The notes under the pieces were generated by a model. It had not been told where the DNA came from and did not search any database. It was given only the letters and a program-made list of their open reading frames with translations. Below are positions 48,824-58,386 of a DNA stretch of 64,000 nucleotides, piece after piece. Positions within the stretch are counted from its first letter, which is position 1. Each line of letters starts with the position of its first letter. Where the stretch lies: the NCBI RefSeq assembly GCF_010548305.1, contig NZ_JAAGLV010000004.1, positions 186,001 to 250,000 of the forward strand, read 5' to 3'. A program made the position numbers and the translations under genes. The DNA comes from Streptomyces sp. SID13031 (GTDB lineage Bacteria; Actinomycetota; Actinomycetes; Propionibacteriales; Kribbellaceae).

Positions 48824-50533
48824 ATGAAGTACGCCAAACGAGTAGGACAGGTAGTTGCCGCTGGGGTCTCCGTGACCCTGTTGGCGACCGCTTGCGGCGG
48901 CGGCAGCGATGACGCCGGCAGCGAGTCCACTACTGCAGGCACGGCCGGGGCCAAGGGGGGCACCGTCACCGTTTACCACGTGAACGACGTCGAGCATCTC
49001 GACCCGGCGCGGAACTTCGTCACCGACTCCGGCATGATCGGCAAGCTGATCACCCGGACGCTGACGGACTACCGCTACGACGCCAAGGCCAAGAAGACCA
49101 TTCTGGAGAACGACCTGGCCGATAGCTACACGTCGACCCCGGACTTCATGACCTGGACCTTCAAGCTGAAGGACGGGCTGAAGTACGAGGACGGTACGCC
49201 GATCGTTGCCGCCGACATCAAGTACGGCGCCGAGCGTTCCTTCTCCGCCGACATGCAGGAGGGTGCGCCGTACGCGCACGAGTACCTCGACTGCCCGGGC
49301 TACAAGGGCCCGTACGTGGCCGGCAACAACGGTGGCAAGGGCTGCACCGCGATCGAGGTGCCGGACGAGAAGACGGTCATCTTCAAGCTGAACCGTCCGG
49401 TCGCCACCTTCGAGGGCACCGCGAGCATGAAGGTCTGGTCGCCGGTCCCGAAGGCCAAGGACACCAAGACCGCGTATGACAACCACCCGGTCGCGACTGG
49501 CCCGTACAAGATCGAGTCCTACACCCGCAAGAAGCAGCTGGTGCTGGTCCGGAACGAGAACTGGGACCAGAAGACGGACCCGCTGCGCAACGCGCTGCCG
49601 GACAAGTTCATCTTCAAGTTCGGTGACGCCGAGGCGACCGTCGACCAGCGGCTGTTCGCCGATGGTGCGGCCGACAAGAACTCGGTCAGCTTCGCCGGCG
49701 TCCAGCCGGAGAACATCGCCAAGACGAACCAGGCGAGCGTCAAGGACCGAGTGGTCGAGGGCACGGACTTCTGCAGGCGCTACGTCGCGTTCAACGAGCA
49801 GAAGCCGCTGCTGAAGAACCAGAAGCTGCGCGAGGCGCTCTACTACGGTCTGGACCGGACCAGCTACCGTGATGCCCGTGGTGGCGAGCGGCTGGCCAAG
49901 GTGGTCGATTCGATCATTCCGGAGGAGCTGGACGGCTACAAGCCCGAGGAGAACTTCAAGGTTCCGCCGGAGGGCGACCCGGTGAAGGCGAAGGCCGCGC
50001 TGGCCGAGTCCGGTTACAAGGGTGAGAAGCTCGTCCTCGGCACTGCCGACTCGGGTCTTGCCGTCAAGGCAGCCGAGTCTGCGCAGGCGTCCTGGAAGGC
50101 TGTCGGCATCAACATCGACATCCGCAAGATCCCGGGCGACAACTACTACTCGACCCAGCAGCAGGACACCTCGGCGACAGACCTGATCACGGCCGGTTGG
50201 TGCTTGGACTGGGCGACGCTGGCGACGATCGTGCCGCCGGTGCTCGGACCGGACACCACCGCGCCGAACAAGGCCGCGCAGAACAACTACGCGCGCAGCG
50301 ACAACGGCTGGGACAAGATGGCCGAGCTGGCCAAGGAGACCGACAAGGCCAAGGTGGTCACCGGCTACGCGGACCTGTACGCCGAGATCATGAAGACGGC
50401 GCCGCTGGTGCCGACCGTCAAGGACCTCAACGTCTTCGTCGTCGGCTCCAACGTCGACAGCGCTGTGTCCGACCCGAACACAGGTGGCATCCTCGACCTC
50501 ACCCAGATCGGCCTGAAGAAGCCGACCAGCTGA
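48824..50533 (+). CDS. Peptide ABC transporter substrate-binding lipoprotein
   Basis: A 569-residue SBP family 5 protein. The lipobox is LLATAC (Cys at about 24), and KGGTVTVYHVNDVEHLDPAR and DSYTSTPDFMTWTFKLKDGL are typical of the DppA/OppA fold. It binds a peptide or similar ligand outside the cell. AAGGAAGG precedes the ATG at 48824; ATG 48800 is an alternative. It is separated from the last ATPase by 187 bases, so it may also have its own promoter. A strong terminator follows. Confidence 0.88.
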   Translation: MKYAKRVGQVVAAGVSVTLLATACGGGSDDAGSESTTAGTAGAKGGTVTVYHVNDVEHLDPARNFVTDSGMIGKLITRTLTDYRYDAKAKKTILENDLADSYTSTPDFMTWTFKLKDGLKYEDGTPIVAADIKYGAERSFSADMQEGAPYAHEYLDCPGYKGPYVAGNNGGKGCTAIEVPDEKTVIFKLNRPVATFEGTASMKVWSPVPKAKDTKTAYDNHPVATGPYKIESYTRKKQLVLVRNENWDQKTDPLRNALPDKFIFKFGDAEATVDQRLFADGAADKNSVSFAGVQPENIAKTNQASVKDRVVEGTDFCRRYVAFNEQKPLLKNQKLREALYYGLDRTSYRDARGGERLAKVVDSIIPEELDGYKPEENFKVPPEGDPVKAKAALAESGYKGEKLVLGTADSGLAVKAAESAQASWKAVGINIDIRKIPGDNYYSTQQQDTSATDLITAGWCLDWATLATIVPPVLGPDTTAPNKAAQNNYARSDNGWDKMAELAKETDKAKVVTGYADLYAEIMKTAPLVPTVKDLNVFVVGSNVDSAVSDPNTGGILDLTQIGLKKPTS

Positions 50534-50571
50534 TCGAGGTAGCAGGACCCATCGCCTGATAGGTGATTGTG

Positions 50572-50608
50572 GGGGCGGTTCCCTTCGGGGAGCCGCCCCT
50601 TCTCCTTT
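50572..50608 (+). terminator. Rho-independent terminator of the peptide transporter operon
   Basis: GGGGCGG at 50572-50578 pairs with CCGCCCC at 50593-50599, extended by GC-rich inner pairs around a CTTCGG loop, and is followed by TTCTCCTTT. It sits between convergent genes. Confidence 0.85.
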
Positions 50609-50622
50609 GGGTAGAACGCTCC

Positions 50623-52983
50623 TCAGGTGGAGCGTAGGAGTTGCTCCAGGGCGGCGGCGCCGTGGGCGTTGTGCTGTTCGTGGATGGACAGGGCGATCCG
50701 CCATTCGCGGCGTGCCTCCGGGAGGCGGCCCTGGGCGTGGTGGACCTCGCCGAGGCTCTTGCGGATGTCCGCCTCACACAGCCAGTCGCCGTACTGGCCG
50801 GCGATGGCCAGGCCCTCGCTCTGGGCGGCGATGGCCTCGTGGTACCGGCCCTCGGCCAGCCGGAGCCGGCCCAGCTCGTTCAGTACCTCGGCCTGCGGGA
50901 TCGCTGCGCCCGCTGTGCGGTAGAGGTTCAGACTCTCGTGCAGGGCTTCGCCGGCGACGTCGAACTGGCCGGCCTCGCGGTAGGCGACGCCGACGTTCTG
51001 GGCGATCATGCCGCGGTACTTCTCCAGGCCAGGCTCGACCAGTAGGTCCATCGCCTCGGCGAAGTGCCGCCGGGCGCCATCGGGCATCCCCGTCTTCAGG
51101 TACAGCATGCCGAGAGCCAGGCAGGCCCACGCCGCGCGGGGCGGGATGCCGAGGCGCAGGCCGATCTCGCGGGCCCGTTCGGCGTAGGGGATGCCGTCGG
51201 TGGTGCGGCCGGTGCGCTCCAGGACGTGGCTGAGGCTGCTCAGGCAGAGCGCCTGGAGATTGCCGTCGCCGGAGGCATCAGTGGTGTCCACCGCACGGCG
51301 CAGGGGAGCAAGGGCCTGCTCGTACTGGCCCAGCTCGGCATGGGCTGCTCCCAGGTCGTGCAGGACGAGCCCCTCGGCGATGCGGTCGGGCCCACCGCTG
51401 ACCAGGCGCAGTACGGCCTCGTTGGCCTGGAGCCACTCGAGCCAGGCGCGGCGGACGGCGTAGTACGCGTTGAGGCCGATGGCCAGCTGTACTGCGAGGC
51501 CGGGCTGGTCCGCTGCGGCCTGCTGCACGATGCCGACGAGATTGGCCCGTTCGCCGTCCAGCCAGTCGAGCACCTCGTCCTGGCTGGCGAGGTCCTGAGC
51601 GCCGACGAGCCATTCCTTGTCGAGCCACCCCTCGCGGGTCACACCGTGCCCGGCGTACTCGCTGGCCTTCCAGACGACAGCGGAGACCCGCCTGATCCAC
51701 CGGCCGTTGGCTGCTGCCTTGTCCGGCTCCGTCAGCATCTGCTCGGCAAGCTCGCGCGCAGCCACTCGTACGAGGTCATGCAGCCTGTACCGGCCGGGGC
51801 CGGGCGTTGCGAGCAGGTGCACGTCCACCAGCCGCTCGAGTACTACGACAGCTTCCGGCTCAGGGCTGTCCGACAGTGCAGCCGCTAGGGCCGACGTGAG
51901 ATCCACCGAGTCCGACAATCCGAGCAGCGCGAACATCGTGACGGCCTGCACGTCGATGGGGTCGACGCTGCCGGCCAGTTGCTCGATAGACAGCACCAGA
52001 GTCGCCCGTACGCCGGAGTCGTCCAGTTGCAGCTCGTCCAGCCGGCGACGGCCGTCTGCCAGCCGCTCGGCGAGGTGGGCAACCGGCCAGGTCGGGCGGG
52101 ACGCCAGCCGGGCGCCCGCCATCCGGATCGCCAGCGGCAGGCCCCCACACTGACGCACCACTTCCGCACACTCGTCCTCTGGCGCGTCCGGGCGCTCTGA
52201 GATGCGACGGAGCATCTCGATCGACTCCTCGAGCGGCGGCTCGCCCAGCTGGAACTGGCGGCCGCTGAGGCCGGCCAGGCTGCGGCGGCTCGTCACGATG
52301 ACCGCACAGCCGCCCGAACCCGGGAGGAGTGGCCGGACCTGGTCCTGGTCGGAGGCGTTGTCGAGCAGTAGCACCAGGCGGCGCCCGGCGAGCGCAGTAC
52401 GGAAGCGGGCGGTTGCTGTGGCGAGGTCTACGGATGGGGTCTCGCCCAGGTCCTCCAGCAGATAGGTCAGGGCGTCCAGGGGCTCGAGGGGCGGGCCGAG
52501 GCCGAAGCCGCGCAGGTCGAGGTACAGCTGGCCGTCCGGGAAGTGCTCGGCGACCTGGTGTGCGGTGTGGATGGCGAGAGTGGTCTTGCCGATGCCGCCC
52601 ATGCCGGTGATGGCCGTCACACTGACGCCCTTGGCCGTGGTCAGGTGCTTGGTCAGCAGCTCCATCTCCCGGACCCGCCCGGTGAAGTCGCCACTCGCGA
52701 ACGGCAGTTGCCTGGGGGAGGCCGCCAGGGCCGGCTTCGCCTTGGGCTTGTCGGTCTTGCCACGACGGGAGGCGGCCGTGGTCAGTGCGGCCGTCTGGTC
52801 GGGGTCCAGGTGGAGGGCCTGGGCCAGTGCCGCGACAGTGTTCAGCTGCGGGTAGCGCCGGGTACCTCGTTCGAGCGTGCTGATCGCCTGGATGCTCACT
52901 CCGGAGCCGGACGACAGCTCCTCCTGGGTGAGGCCGGCGGCCGCCCGGTGCCGCCGGAGCAGGGCCGCGAACTGCGAGTCCAC
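50623..52983 (-). CDS. XRE/NB-ARC/TPR regulator (STAND NTPase)
   Basis: A 786-residue protein with three parts: an N-terminal XRE helix-turn-helix (about 6-60: RRHRAAAGLTQEELSSGSGV, SIQAISTLERGTRRYPQL), an NB-ARC ATPase (about 95-400) with Walker A ITGMGGIGKTTLA (about 125-137), LVLLLDNASDQDQV (Walker B) and GGLPLAIRMAGARL, and C-terminal TPR repeats (about 515-780). Such proteins are signal-driven transcription switches in actinomycetes. Start GTG 52983 follows GGAGG; the longer frame runs into the divergent gene. It faces a tiny HTH gene. Confidence 0.85.
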   Translation of the reverse strand: MDSQFAALLRRHRAAAGLTQEELSSGSGVSIQAISTLERGTRRYPQLNTVAALAQALHLDPDQTAALTTAASRRGKTDKPKAKPALAASPRQLPFASGDFTGRVREMELLTKHLTTAKGVSVTAITGMGGIGKTTLAIHTAHQVAEHFPDGQLYLDLRGFGLGPPLEPLDALTYLLEDLGETPSVDLATATARFRTALAGRRLVLLLDNASDQDQVRPLLPGSGGCAVIVTSRRSLAGLSGRQFQLGEPPLEESIEMLRRISERPDAPEDECAEVVRQCGGLPLAIRMAGARLASRPTWPVAHLAERLADGRRRLDELQLDDSGVRATLVLSIEQLAGSVDPIDVQAVTMFALLGLSDSVDLTSALAAALSDSPEPEAVVVLERLVDVHLLATPGPGRYRLHDLVRVAARELAEQMLTEPDKAAANGRWIRRVSAVVWKASEYAGHGVTREGWLDKEWLVGAQDLASQDEVLDWLDGERANLVGIVQQAAADQPGLAVQLAIGLNAYYAVRRAWLEWLQANEAVLRLVSGGPDRIAEGLVLHDLGAAHAELGQYEQALAPLRRAVDTTDASGDGNLQALCLSSLSHVLERTGRTTDGIPYAERAREIGLRLGIPPRAAWACLALGMLYLKTGMPDGARRHFAEAMDLLVEPGLEKYRGMIAQNVGVAYREAGQFDVAGEALHESLNLYRTAGAAIPQAEVLNELGRLRLAEGRYHEAIAAQSEGLAIAGQYGDWLCEADIRKSLGEVHHAQGRLPEARREWRIALSIHEQHNAHGAAALEQLLRST

Positions 52984-53010
52984 TCCTGTACCTCCGCCGA
53001 TCGCCACTTT

Positions 53011-53032
53011 TGTATGGGTGAACTGTATGGGT
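53011..53032. repeat. Direct repeat TGTATGGGT between two divergent regulator genes
   Basis: TGTATGGGT occurs at 53011-53019 and again at 53024-53032, offset by 13 bases, in the 116-base region between the NB-ARC regulator and the small HTH gene. A likely binding site for one of the two regulators. Confidence 0.5.
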
Positions 53033-53099
53033 TGTACCTGGTGACCCGGTCTAGCCCGGTCGAGAATTGGATCGCACGACGACTGGGGAGGAGATGTGC

Positions 53100-53396
53100 A
53101 TGTCGGTTTACCAGGCTGTTCCTGCGGTGCGACGCGAGGACTTCGCACCGGAGGTTCTCTGTGAGGTGTACGAGCTGGGTTCCCGCCGCGAGGCGCCGGC
53201 GGAGGCGAACGAGCTCACCGGCCGCCAGGTCACCATCGGCCGGCTGATGGCCACGGGCGCCAAGGACGCCGCGATCGCGCGGCAGCTCGGACTCTCGCTC
53301 CGCACCGTCCGGGCCGAGATCAGTGCGCTGATCGCCGGACTGGGCGCCAGGTCACGCTTCCAGGCAGGCTGTCTGCTGGTCCGCCGGTTCGGCTGA
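53100..53396 (+). CDS. Small LuxR-type helix-turn-helix protein
   Basis: A 98-residue protein that is little more than a DNA-binding domain: ELTGRQVTIGRLMATGAKDA, AIARQLGLSLRTVRAEISAL, IAGLGARSRFQAG. It lacks any sensor domain. The ATG at 53100 lies after GGGGAGGAG; nearby ATGs are alternatives. It is divergent from the XRE/NB-ARC regulator, suggesting that the pair act on the same region. Confidence 0.75.
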   Translation: MSVYQAVPAVRREDFAPEVLCEVYELGSRREAPAEANELTGRQVTIGRLMATGAKDAAIARQLGLSLRTVRAEISALIAGLGARSRFQAGCLLVRRFG

Positions 53397-53463
53397 GGAC
53401 CGGGACGGGAAAGCGCCAGTAACAGCGCGGGAGACTGTCCGCCGGCCAACGTAGGCTGGCGGT

Positions 53464-54375
53464 ATGAGTGAACTTCCCGACCGCCGCCTGCTGCTGGTCC
53501 ATGCCCATCCGGACGACGAGACCATCAACAACGGCGTGACGATGGCGCGGTATGTCGCCGAGGGTGCCCTGGTCACTTTGGTGACCTGCACCCTCGGTGA
53601 GGAAGGCGAGGTGCTGGTCCCGGAGCTCGAGCACCTGGCGGCCGACCAGGACGACGGGCTCGGCAAGCACCGGATCGGCGAGCTGGCCGCCGCGATGGAC
53701 GAGCTGGGCGTCACCGACCACCGTTTCCTCGGCGGCGCGGGCAAGTACCGCGATACCGGGATGATCTACGACGACGAGGGCAACGCCACCGTCCCGCTGG
53801 AGACCCGGCCGGACAGCTTCTGGCGGGCCGACCTGCTGGCCGCGGCGAACGACCTGGTCCCGGTCATCCGGGAGGTCCGTCCGCAGGTGCTCGTCACCTA
53901 CGACCAGTACGGCAACTACGGCCACCCGGACCACATCCAGGCGCACCGGGTGGCGACGTACGCAGCTGCCCTGGCCGCGGCACCGTCGTACCGGGAAGAC
54001 CTGGGCGAGGCCTGGGACGTCGCGAAGATCTACTGGATGGCGATGGCCGAGTCGAGGATGCGGGAGAGCCTGCGCAGCCTCCGCGACTCCGGTGACACCA
54101 CCACCTTCGAGGGGATGGATCCCGAAGGCCCGATGCCCGTGATGATCACGCCGGACCGGCTGGTCGACTGCGTGATCGTGGGCGATGCGTTCATCGACCG
54201 CAAGATGAACGCGATGAAGGCGCACGCCACCCAGATCACCGTCGACGGCCCGTTCTTCGCCCTCTCCAACAACAACGGCCTCGGCATCTGGGGCAGCGAG
54301 GCCTACCGCCTGGTCAAGGGCACCGCCGCCCCCGGCCCCGACGGAGTGGAAACAGACCTCTTCGCCGGCCTCTGA
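53464..54375 (+). CDS. mshB: Mycothiol biosynthesis deacetylase MshB
   Basis: A 303-residue PIG-L-family deacetylase. The zinc motif is HAHPDDE (H15, D18) and the third ligand is in [15 protein letters not shown] (HPDH at 154-157). Length and motifs match 1D-myo-inositol 2-acetamido-2-deoxy-alpha-D-glucopyranoside deacetylase, the second committed step of mycothiol synthesis. It places the organism among mycothiol-making actinobacteria. Confidence 0.9.
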   Translation: MSELPDRRLLLVHAHPDDETINNGVTMARYVAEGALVTLVTCTLGEEGEVLVPELEHLAADQDDGLGKHRIGELAAAMDELGVTDHRFLGGAGKYRDTGMIYDDEGNATVPLETRPDSFWRADLLAAANDLVPVIREVRPQVLVTYDQYGNYGHPDHIQAHRVATYAAALAAAPSYREDLGEAWDVAKIYWMAMAESRMRESLRSLRDSGDTTTFEGMDPEGPMPVMITPDRLVDCVIVGDAFIDRKMNAMKAHATQITVDGPFFALSNNNGLGIWGSEAYRLVKGTAAPGPDGVETDLFAGL

Positions 54376-54442
54376 CGGCGCAGTGACAGGTTCCACACGG
54401 TGAGTTGAGGCGTCAACCTTCTTCGGGTCTTAGGCTGCTGGG

Positions 54443-54958
54443 GTGACAACGGATCCCGAGGGCAGCATCGAGTCCGGGGAGTTCCGTGCGGCGCTGGGGC
54501 GGTTCGCGTCGGGGATCACGATCATGAGCACGTTGCAGGGTGGGGTCGCGCACGCGATGACCGCCAACGCGTTCACCTCGGTCTCGCTGGATCCACCGCT
54601 GGTACTGGTGTGTGTGGATCACGGGGTCCGGATGCACGACGCAGTACTGGACTGTGGCTATTGGGCCATGTCGGTGCTGACGGACAGCCATCGGGAGCTC
54701 GCCGGGCGGTTCGCCAAGTCGGGGCGAGACCTGTACGGGCAGTTCGATGGAGTGGCCACCCAGGCCGGGCCGAAGACGGGCTGCCCGCTGATCGAGGGAG
54801 CGCTCTCCTGGCTGGAGTGCCGGACCTGGGCGACCTATCCGGGCGGCGACCACACGATCGTCGTCGGCGAGGTTCTGAGCCTCGGCTCAGGTCAGCCGGA
54901 TGACCCCACAGCACTGATCTACTACGACGGCCAGTACAGGGCACTCAAGGGCAGCTAA
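54443..54958 (+). CDS. Flavin reductase-like FMN-binding protein
   Basis: A 171-residue protein of the flavin reductase domain family: FRAALGRFASGITIMSTLQG, AMTANAFTSVSLDPPLVLVC, GCPLIEGALSWLECRTWATY and GDHTIVVGEVLSL. Such proteins reduce flavin with NAD(P)H for a partner oxygenase or act as pyridoxamine-type oxidases. No partner oxygenase is adjacent. Start GTG 54443. Confidence 0.88.
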   Translation: MTTDPEGSIESGEFRAALGRFASGITIMSTLQGGVAHAMTANAFTSVSLDPPLVLVCVDHGVRMHDAVLDCGYWAMSVLTDSHRELAGRFAKSGRDLYGQFDGVATQAGPKTGCPLIEGALSWLECRTWATYPGGDHTIVVGEVLSLGSGQPDDPTALIYYDGQYRALKGS

Positions 54959-55023
54959 CTCTGCCCTGTCCTGTAGTCTGTGCCGTTGCTGTTACATGGT
55001 TACGAGCAGGAGGACTCTGTCCG

Positions 55024-56814
55024 GTGGGGAGAAAACAGCTCGCGGGGATTATCGCCGCGGCGGGTTTCGGGGTGCTCGTGATCGTCTACGGTCTGGCGTT
55101 CGCGCTGACCGGCGACAAGGTCCCGGGGGATACGACCGTACTCGGCATTCCGCTCGGCGGACTGTCCGAGCAAGACGCGAAGGCGAAGTTGCAGGCCGGG
55201 CTGAAGGATCGCCTGGTGCTGCCGATCAAGGTCAAGGCCGGCGAATCGACGTACCAGGTGAAGCCCGCTGACGCCGGCCTCACGCTCGACGTGGACGCCA
55301 CCGTCGCCGCGGCGGGTGCCGGGCGCAGCCTCAACCCGGCCCGGATCCTGCGGGCGATCTCCGGCGGCGACGCGATCCAGCCGGTGGTCGCCAAGGACGA
55401 GGGCAAGCTGAAGGCCGCCATCGACACCCTGGCCGGCCGGGTGAACCGCCCCGCCACCGAGGGCACGATCACCTTCGTCAAGGCCAGGGCCGTCCAGCAC
55501 CCGTCCGCCGACGGGCTGGAGCTGGACAACGGCAAGGCCACCGAGACGGTCGTGTCCGGCTTCCCGTCGGACGGCAACCCGAAGGACCTCCAGGTCAGCG
55601 TGACCAAGCCGAAGGCCGGTACCGAGGCCATCGACAAGGCGATGACCGAGTACGCCGTACCGGCGATGTCCGGGCCGGTCCGGCTGACCGTCGGGGACAA
55701 GAGCGCCGACCTGCAGCCCGAGGAGCTCGCTCCCGCGCTGACCCTGGTCGCCAAGGACGGCGGATTCACGCCGAGCCTGAACGCCAAGCTGCTCGAGCCG
55801 CTGTTCGCCGAGCGGTTCAAGACCCTCGAGACGTTGCCGAAGGACGCGACGATCGGGGTCGTGGCCGGCAAGGTGAAGGTGATCCCCGCCGTCGACGGCA
55901 TGGTGGTCGCGCGCGACAAGGTGGTGCCGGCGATCCTCGCGATCCTGCCGAAGCCGGCCGGTCAGCGCACCGCCGCGGTCGGCCTGGCGCACACCAAGGC
56001 GACCGTCACGACCGAGGCCGCCGCGGCGCTGGGGATCAAAGAGGTGATGGGGGAGTTCACCACCCACTTCCCGTACGCCGAGTACCGCAACGTCAACATC
56101 GGCACCGCCGCCCGCAAGATCAACGGCACGCTGCTGAAGCCGAACGAGACGTTCAGCCTGAACAAGGTCGTCGGCGAGCGGACCCGCGAGAACGGCTTCA
56201 CCGACGGCAACATCATCAGCGGCGGCAAGTTCGTCCTGGACCTCGGCGGCGGTGTCTCGCAGTCGGCCACGACGACCTTCAACGCGGCCTTCTTCGCCGG
56301 CCTGAAGGATGTCGAGCACAAGGCGCACAGCGTCTACATCGACCGTTACCCGGTCGGCCGCGAGGCGACCGTGGCCTGGCCGTCGGTCGACCTGAAGTTC
56401 CTCAACGACTCCGGTAACGGGATCTACGTGCAGACGATCTTCACCGCGGCCAAGCCCGGTGGGCAAGGCACCCTGACGGTGAAGATCTGGGGCACCAAGG
56501 TCTGGGACATCACCGCGGGCAAGTCCGAGCGGACCAACTTCCGCGGCCCCGGCGTCGTCTACGACACCGCCGCGAACTGCCGGCCGCAGTCGCCGACGGG
56601 TGGCTTCGACATCAAGATCTACCGGTACTTCGCGAAGAACGGCGCGCGGGTCAAGACCGAGTCGTTCACCACGAACTACAACGCGGCCGACACGATCCAC
56701 TGCGGCCCGAAGCCCGGTACGCCGACGCCCCCGCCGCCAGGCACCCCGCCAGGCCCCGGCAACCCGGGGATGGGCAAGCCGTCGACGGGCACCACACCCC
56801 GGCCGCCGAGCTGA
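55024..56814 (+). CDS. VanW-family membrane-anchored protein
   Basis: A 596-residue protein with one N-terminal membrane segment (about 6-28), two peptidoglycan-binding-like domains (about 40-330; GLSEQDAKAKLQAGLKDRLV and repeat) and the VanW domain (about 340-560: ARKINGTLLKPNETFSLNKV, GFTDGNIISGGKFVLDLGGG and VSQSATTTFNAAFFAGL). The tail is Pro/Thr/Gly-rich. It faces outside and is probably cell-wall associated; the exact role is unknown. Start GTG 55024, with GGAGGA upstream. Confidence 0.88.
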   Translation: MGRKQLAGIIAAAGFGVLVIVYGLAFALTGDKVPGDTTVLGIPLGGLSEQDAKAKLQAGLKDRLVLPIKVKAGESTYQVKPADAGLTLDVDATVAAAGAGRSLNPARILRAISGGDAIQPVVAKDEGKLKAAIDTLAGRVNRPATEGTITFVKARAVQHPSADGLELDNGKATETVVSGFPSDGNPKDLQVSVTKPKAGTEAIDKAMTEYAVPAMSGPVRLTVGDKSADLQPEELAPALTLVAKDGGFTPSLNAKLLEPLFAERFKTLETLPKDATIGVVAGKVKVIPAVDGMVVARDKVVPAILAILPKPAGQRTAAVGLAHTKATVTTEAAAALGIKEVMGEFTTHFPYAEYRNVNIGTAARKINGTLLKPNETFSLNKVVGERTRENGFTDGNIISGGKFVLDLGGGVSQSATTTFNAAFFAGLKDVEHKAHSVYIDRYPVGREATVAWPSVDLKFLNDSGNGIYVQTIFTAAKPGGQGTLTVKIWGTKVWDITAGKSERTNFRGPGVVYDTAANCRPQSPTGGFDIKIYRYFAKNGARVKTESFTTNYNAADTIHCGPKPGTPTPPPPGTPPGPGNPGMGKPSTGTTPRPPS

Positions 56815-56829
56815 TCCTGCACTAGCGAG

Positions 56830-56857
56830 AAGGGCCGTCCCGTCGGGGGCGGCCCTT
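56830..56857 (+). terminator. Rho-independent terminator after the VanW gene
   Basis: AAGGGCCG at 56830-56837 pairs with CGGCCCTT at 56850-56857, with further G-C pairs inside, followed by TG. As the next gene is convergent it may serve both directions (CAAAGGG on one side, CCCTTTG on the other). Confidence 0.75.
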
Positions 56858-56885
56858 TGTCGTCAGGCTTGAGGCTGCTCTGGGG

Positions 56886-57317
56886 TCAGGCCCGATGCAG
56901 GTCGTGCAGGTTGGCGGCCACCTGGTCGAAGATGTCCTCGCCGATCGCGGCGCCCTCACGGCGTACCTCGGCGGGGTCGATCCGTAGTACGCGATCGAGC
57001 CGGACCTCGCTGTTGCGGCCGGCGGTGTCCCACGGGCCGCTGCCGATGTCTAGCCAGACCCGGCCCCAGCGGGCCTCGTCGGCGGCGTCGCGGTCGTGGT
57101 CCTTGCTGGTCAGGATCAGCGCGAGCAGGTTCGGCCCGTCCGAGCCGACGACCAGTACCGGCCGGTCCTTGCCGCGGTGGTGGTCCTCCTCGAAGGGCAC
57201 CCAGGTCCACACGACCTCGCCCGGATCGGCGACGCCGTCGTCGGGGTGCGGCGTGTACTCGACATGCACGGTGCCCTCGTAGTCACCGGCGTACTCCGGT
57301 CGCGCGACCTCAGCCAT
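56886..57317 (-). CDS. PemK/MazF-like protein
   Basis: A 143-residue protein. The core GEVVWTWVPFEEDHHRGKDR, PVLVVGSDGPNLLALILTSK and the length match PemK/MazF-type proteins, which as toxins cleave mRNA. No antitoxin gene adjoins it (neighbours are a GNAT and the VanW gene), so it may be a solitary, domesticated member. The C-terminus (AIGEDIFDQVAANLHDLH) is a helix. Confidence 0.75.
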   Translation of the reverse strand: MAEVARPEYAGDYEGTVHVEYTPHPDDGVADPGEVVWTWVPFEEDHHRGKDRPVLVVGSDGPNLLALILTSKDHDRDAADEARWGRVWLDIGSGPWDTAGRNSEVRLDRVLRIDPAEVRREGAAIGEDIFDQVAANLHDLHRA

Positions 57318-57326
57318 GCGCCGACC

Positions 57327-58256
57327 CTACTGGTTCGTCAGGTAGCGGTAGCGGTAGGCCGTGGCGTAGCCGAGGTTGATGTAGGTCGTCATGGCGGGCT
57401 TGTTGTCCTCTACGACCTCCAGGTAGCTGCGGCGACCGCCCAGCTGCCCGGACCAGCGTGCGAGGCCCTGTAGGACCGCTGTGGCGAGCCCACGGCGCCT
57501 GTACTCCGGAAGGACCCGCACCGCGTCCACACCCAGCCAGTGGCCCGTCATCGAGCCGCGGCCGACCGCGACGACGTCGCCGTCCAGCTCCACCGAGGCG
57601 AAGGCTGCCTTGGGGGCGCCCTCCATCACAGCCGGCGCCGCAGCCGGGACAGGGCCTTCGAACGCAGCCTCGTACCAGGCTGCGTCAGGCTTGTCGCTGA
57701 CGGTGACCTCGTAGTCCGGCGCCGCATTCACCAGGTCAAGAGTCGTGTGCATGACCTGTACGTCCGCCTGCTCCGGGCGGGCGTCGACCCAGCCGACCTG
57801 GCCGAGCTCCTGAGCCACGGGGCTGCCCAGGCGGACCATGGCCAGCGGTGGGAGGCCGCGCTCGGTGTAGAACGCCTCTGCACGCTTTACAGCCTCCGAG
57901 ACCGGCATCTCGGGGTCTCCGGCGGGCAGGAGGGAGTTGGCGCGGCCGGTCCAGCCATCTGAGGCTCGCAGGAGCCACTGGCCGACGTACGAGGTCTCTA
58001 CCGCAGGGCGGCCGAGGGCAGTGGTGAGGAAGAGTTGCTCGACGTCCACGGGTCGCAGGGGCATCGGTGGGATCCGTTTGGCTGCTGAGACGTCCTGCAA
58101 ACGGACCCGGTGCAGCGTACTGTCAGAGTGCCGGACCACCAGCCAACCCGCGTCGTACGCTTGCAGTACCCCGATCACATCCGTCGACTGGCCGCCCGGA
58201 AGCCGGTGGCGGACCACGACACGGTGGCCGATATCACGGGCGCTGAGGCCTGACAC
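57327..58256 (-). CDS. GNAT acetyltransferase with N-terminal extension
   Basis: A 309-residue protein. The C-terminal GNAT domain has MTGHWLGVDAVRVLPEYRRR, GLATAVLQGLARWSGQLGGR and YLEVVEDNKPAMTTYINLGY. The N-terminal part (about 1-70: GHRVVVRHRLPGGQSTDVIG, VLQAYDAGWLVVRHSD) is a small SH3-like beta domain. Substrate unknown. Start GTG 58256, with AGGAG upstream. It is divergent from fdxA. Confidence 0.82.
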   Translation of the reverse strand: MSGLSARDIGHRVVVRHRLPGGQSTDVIGVLQAYDAGWLVVRHSDSTLHRVRLQDVSAAKRIPPMPLRPVDVEQLFLTTALGRPAVETSYVGQWLLRASDGWTGRANSLLPAGDPEMPVSEAVKRAEAFYTERGLPPLAMVRLGSPVAQELGQVGWVDARPEQADVQVMHTTLDLVNAAPDYEVTVSDKPDAAWYEAAFEGPVPAAAPAVMEGAPKAAFASVELDGDVVAVGRGSMTGHWLGVDAVRVLPEYRRRGLATAVLQGLARWSGQLGGRRSYLEVVEDNKPAMTTYINLGYATAYRYRYLTNQ

Positions 58257-58386
58257 GATGCGGACTCCTGGCAGAGTGGGGCTGGTACTACCGTGATACT
58301 AGGTAGCCGCACCACCATATGAGCATCGGGAACACCGCACCGCAGCACCCAGTCCGCTGCGCCTGCTGGCTATAGGAGGAGTACCA

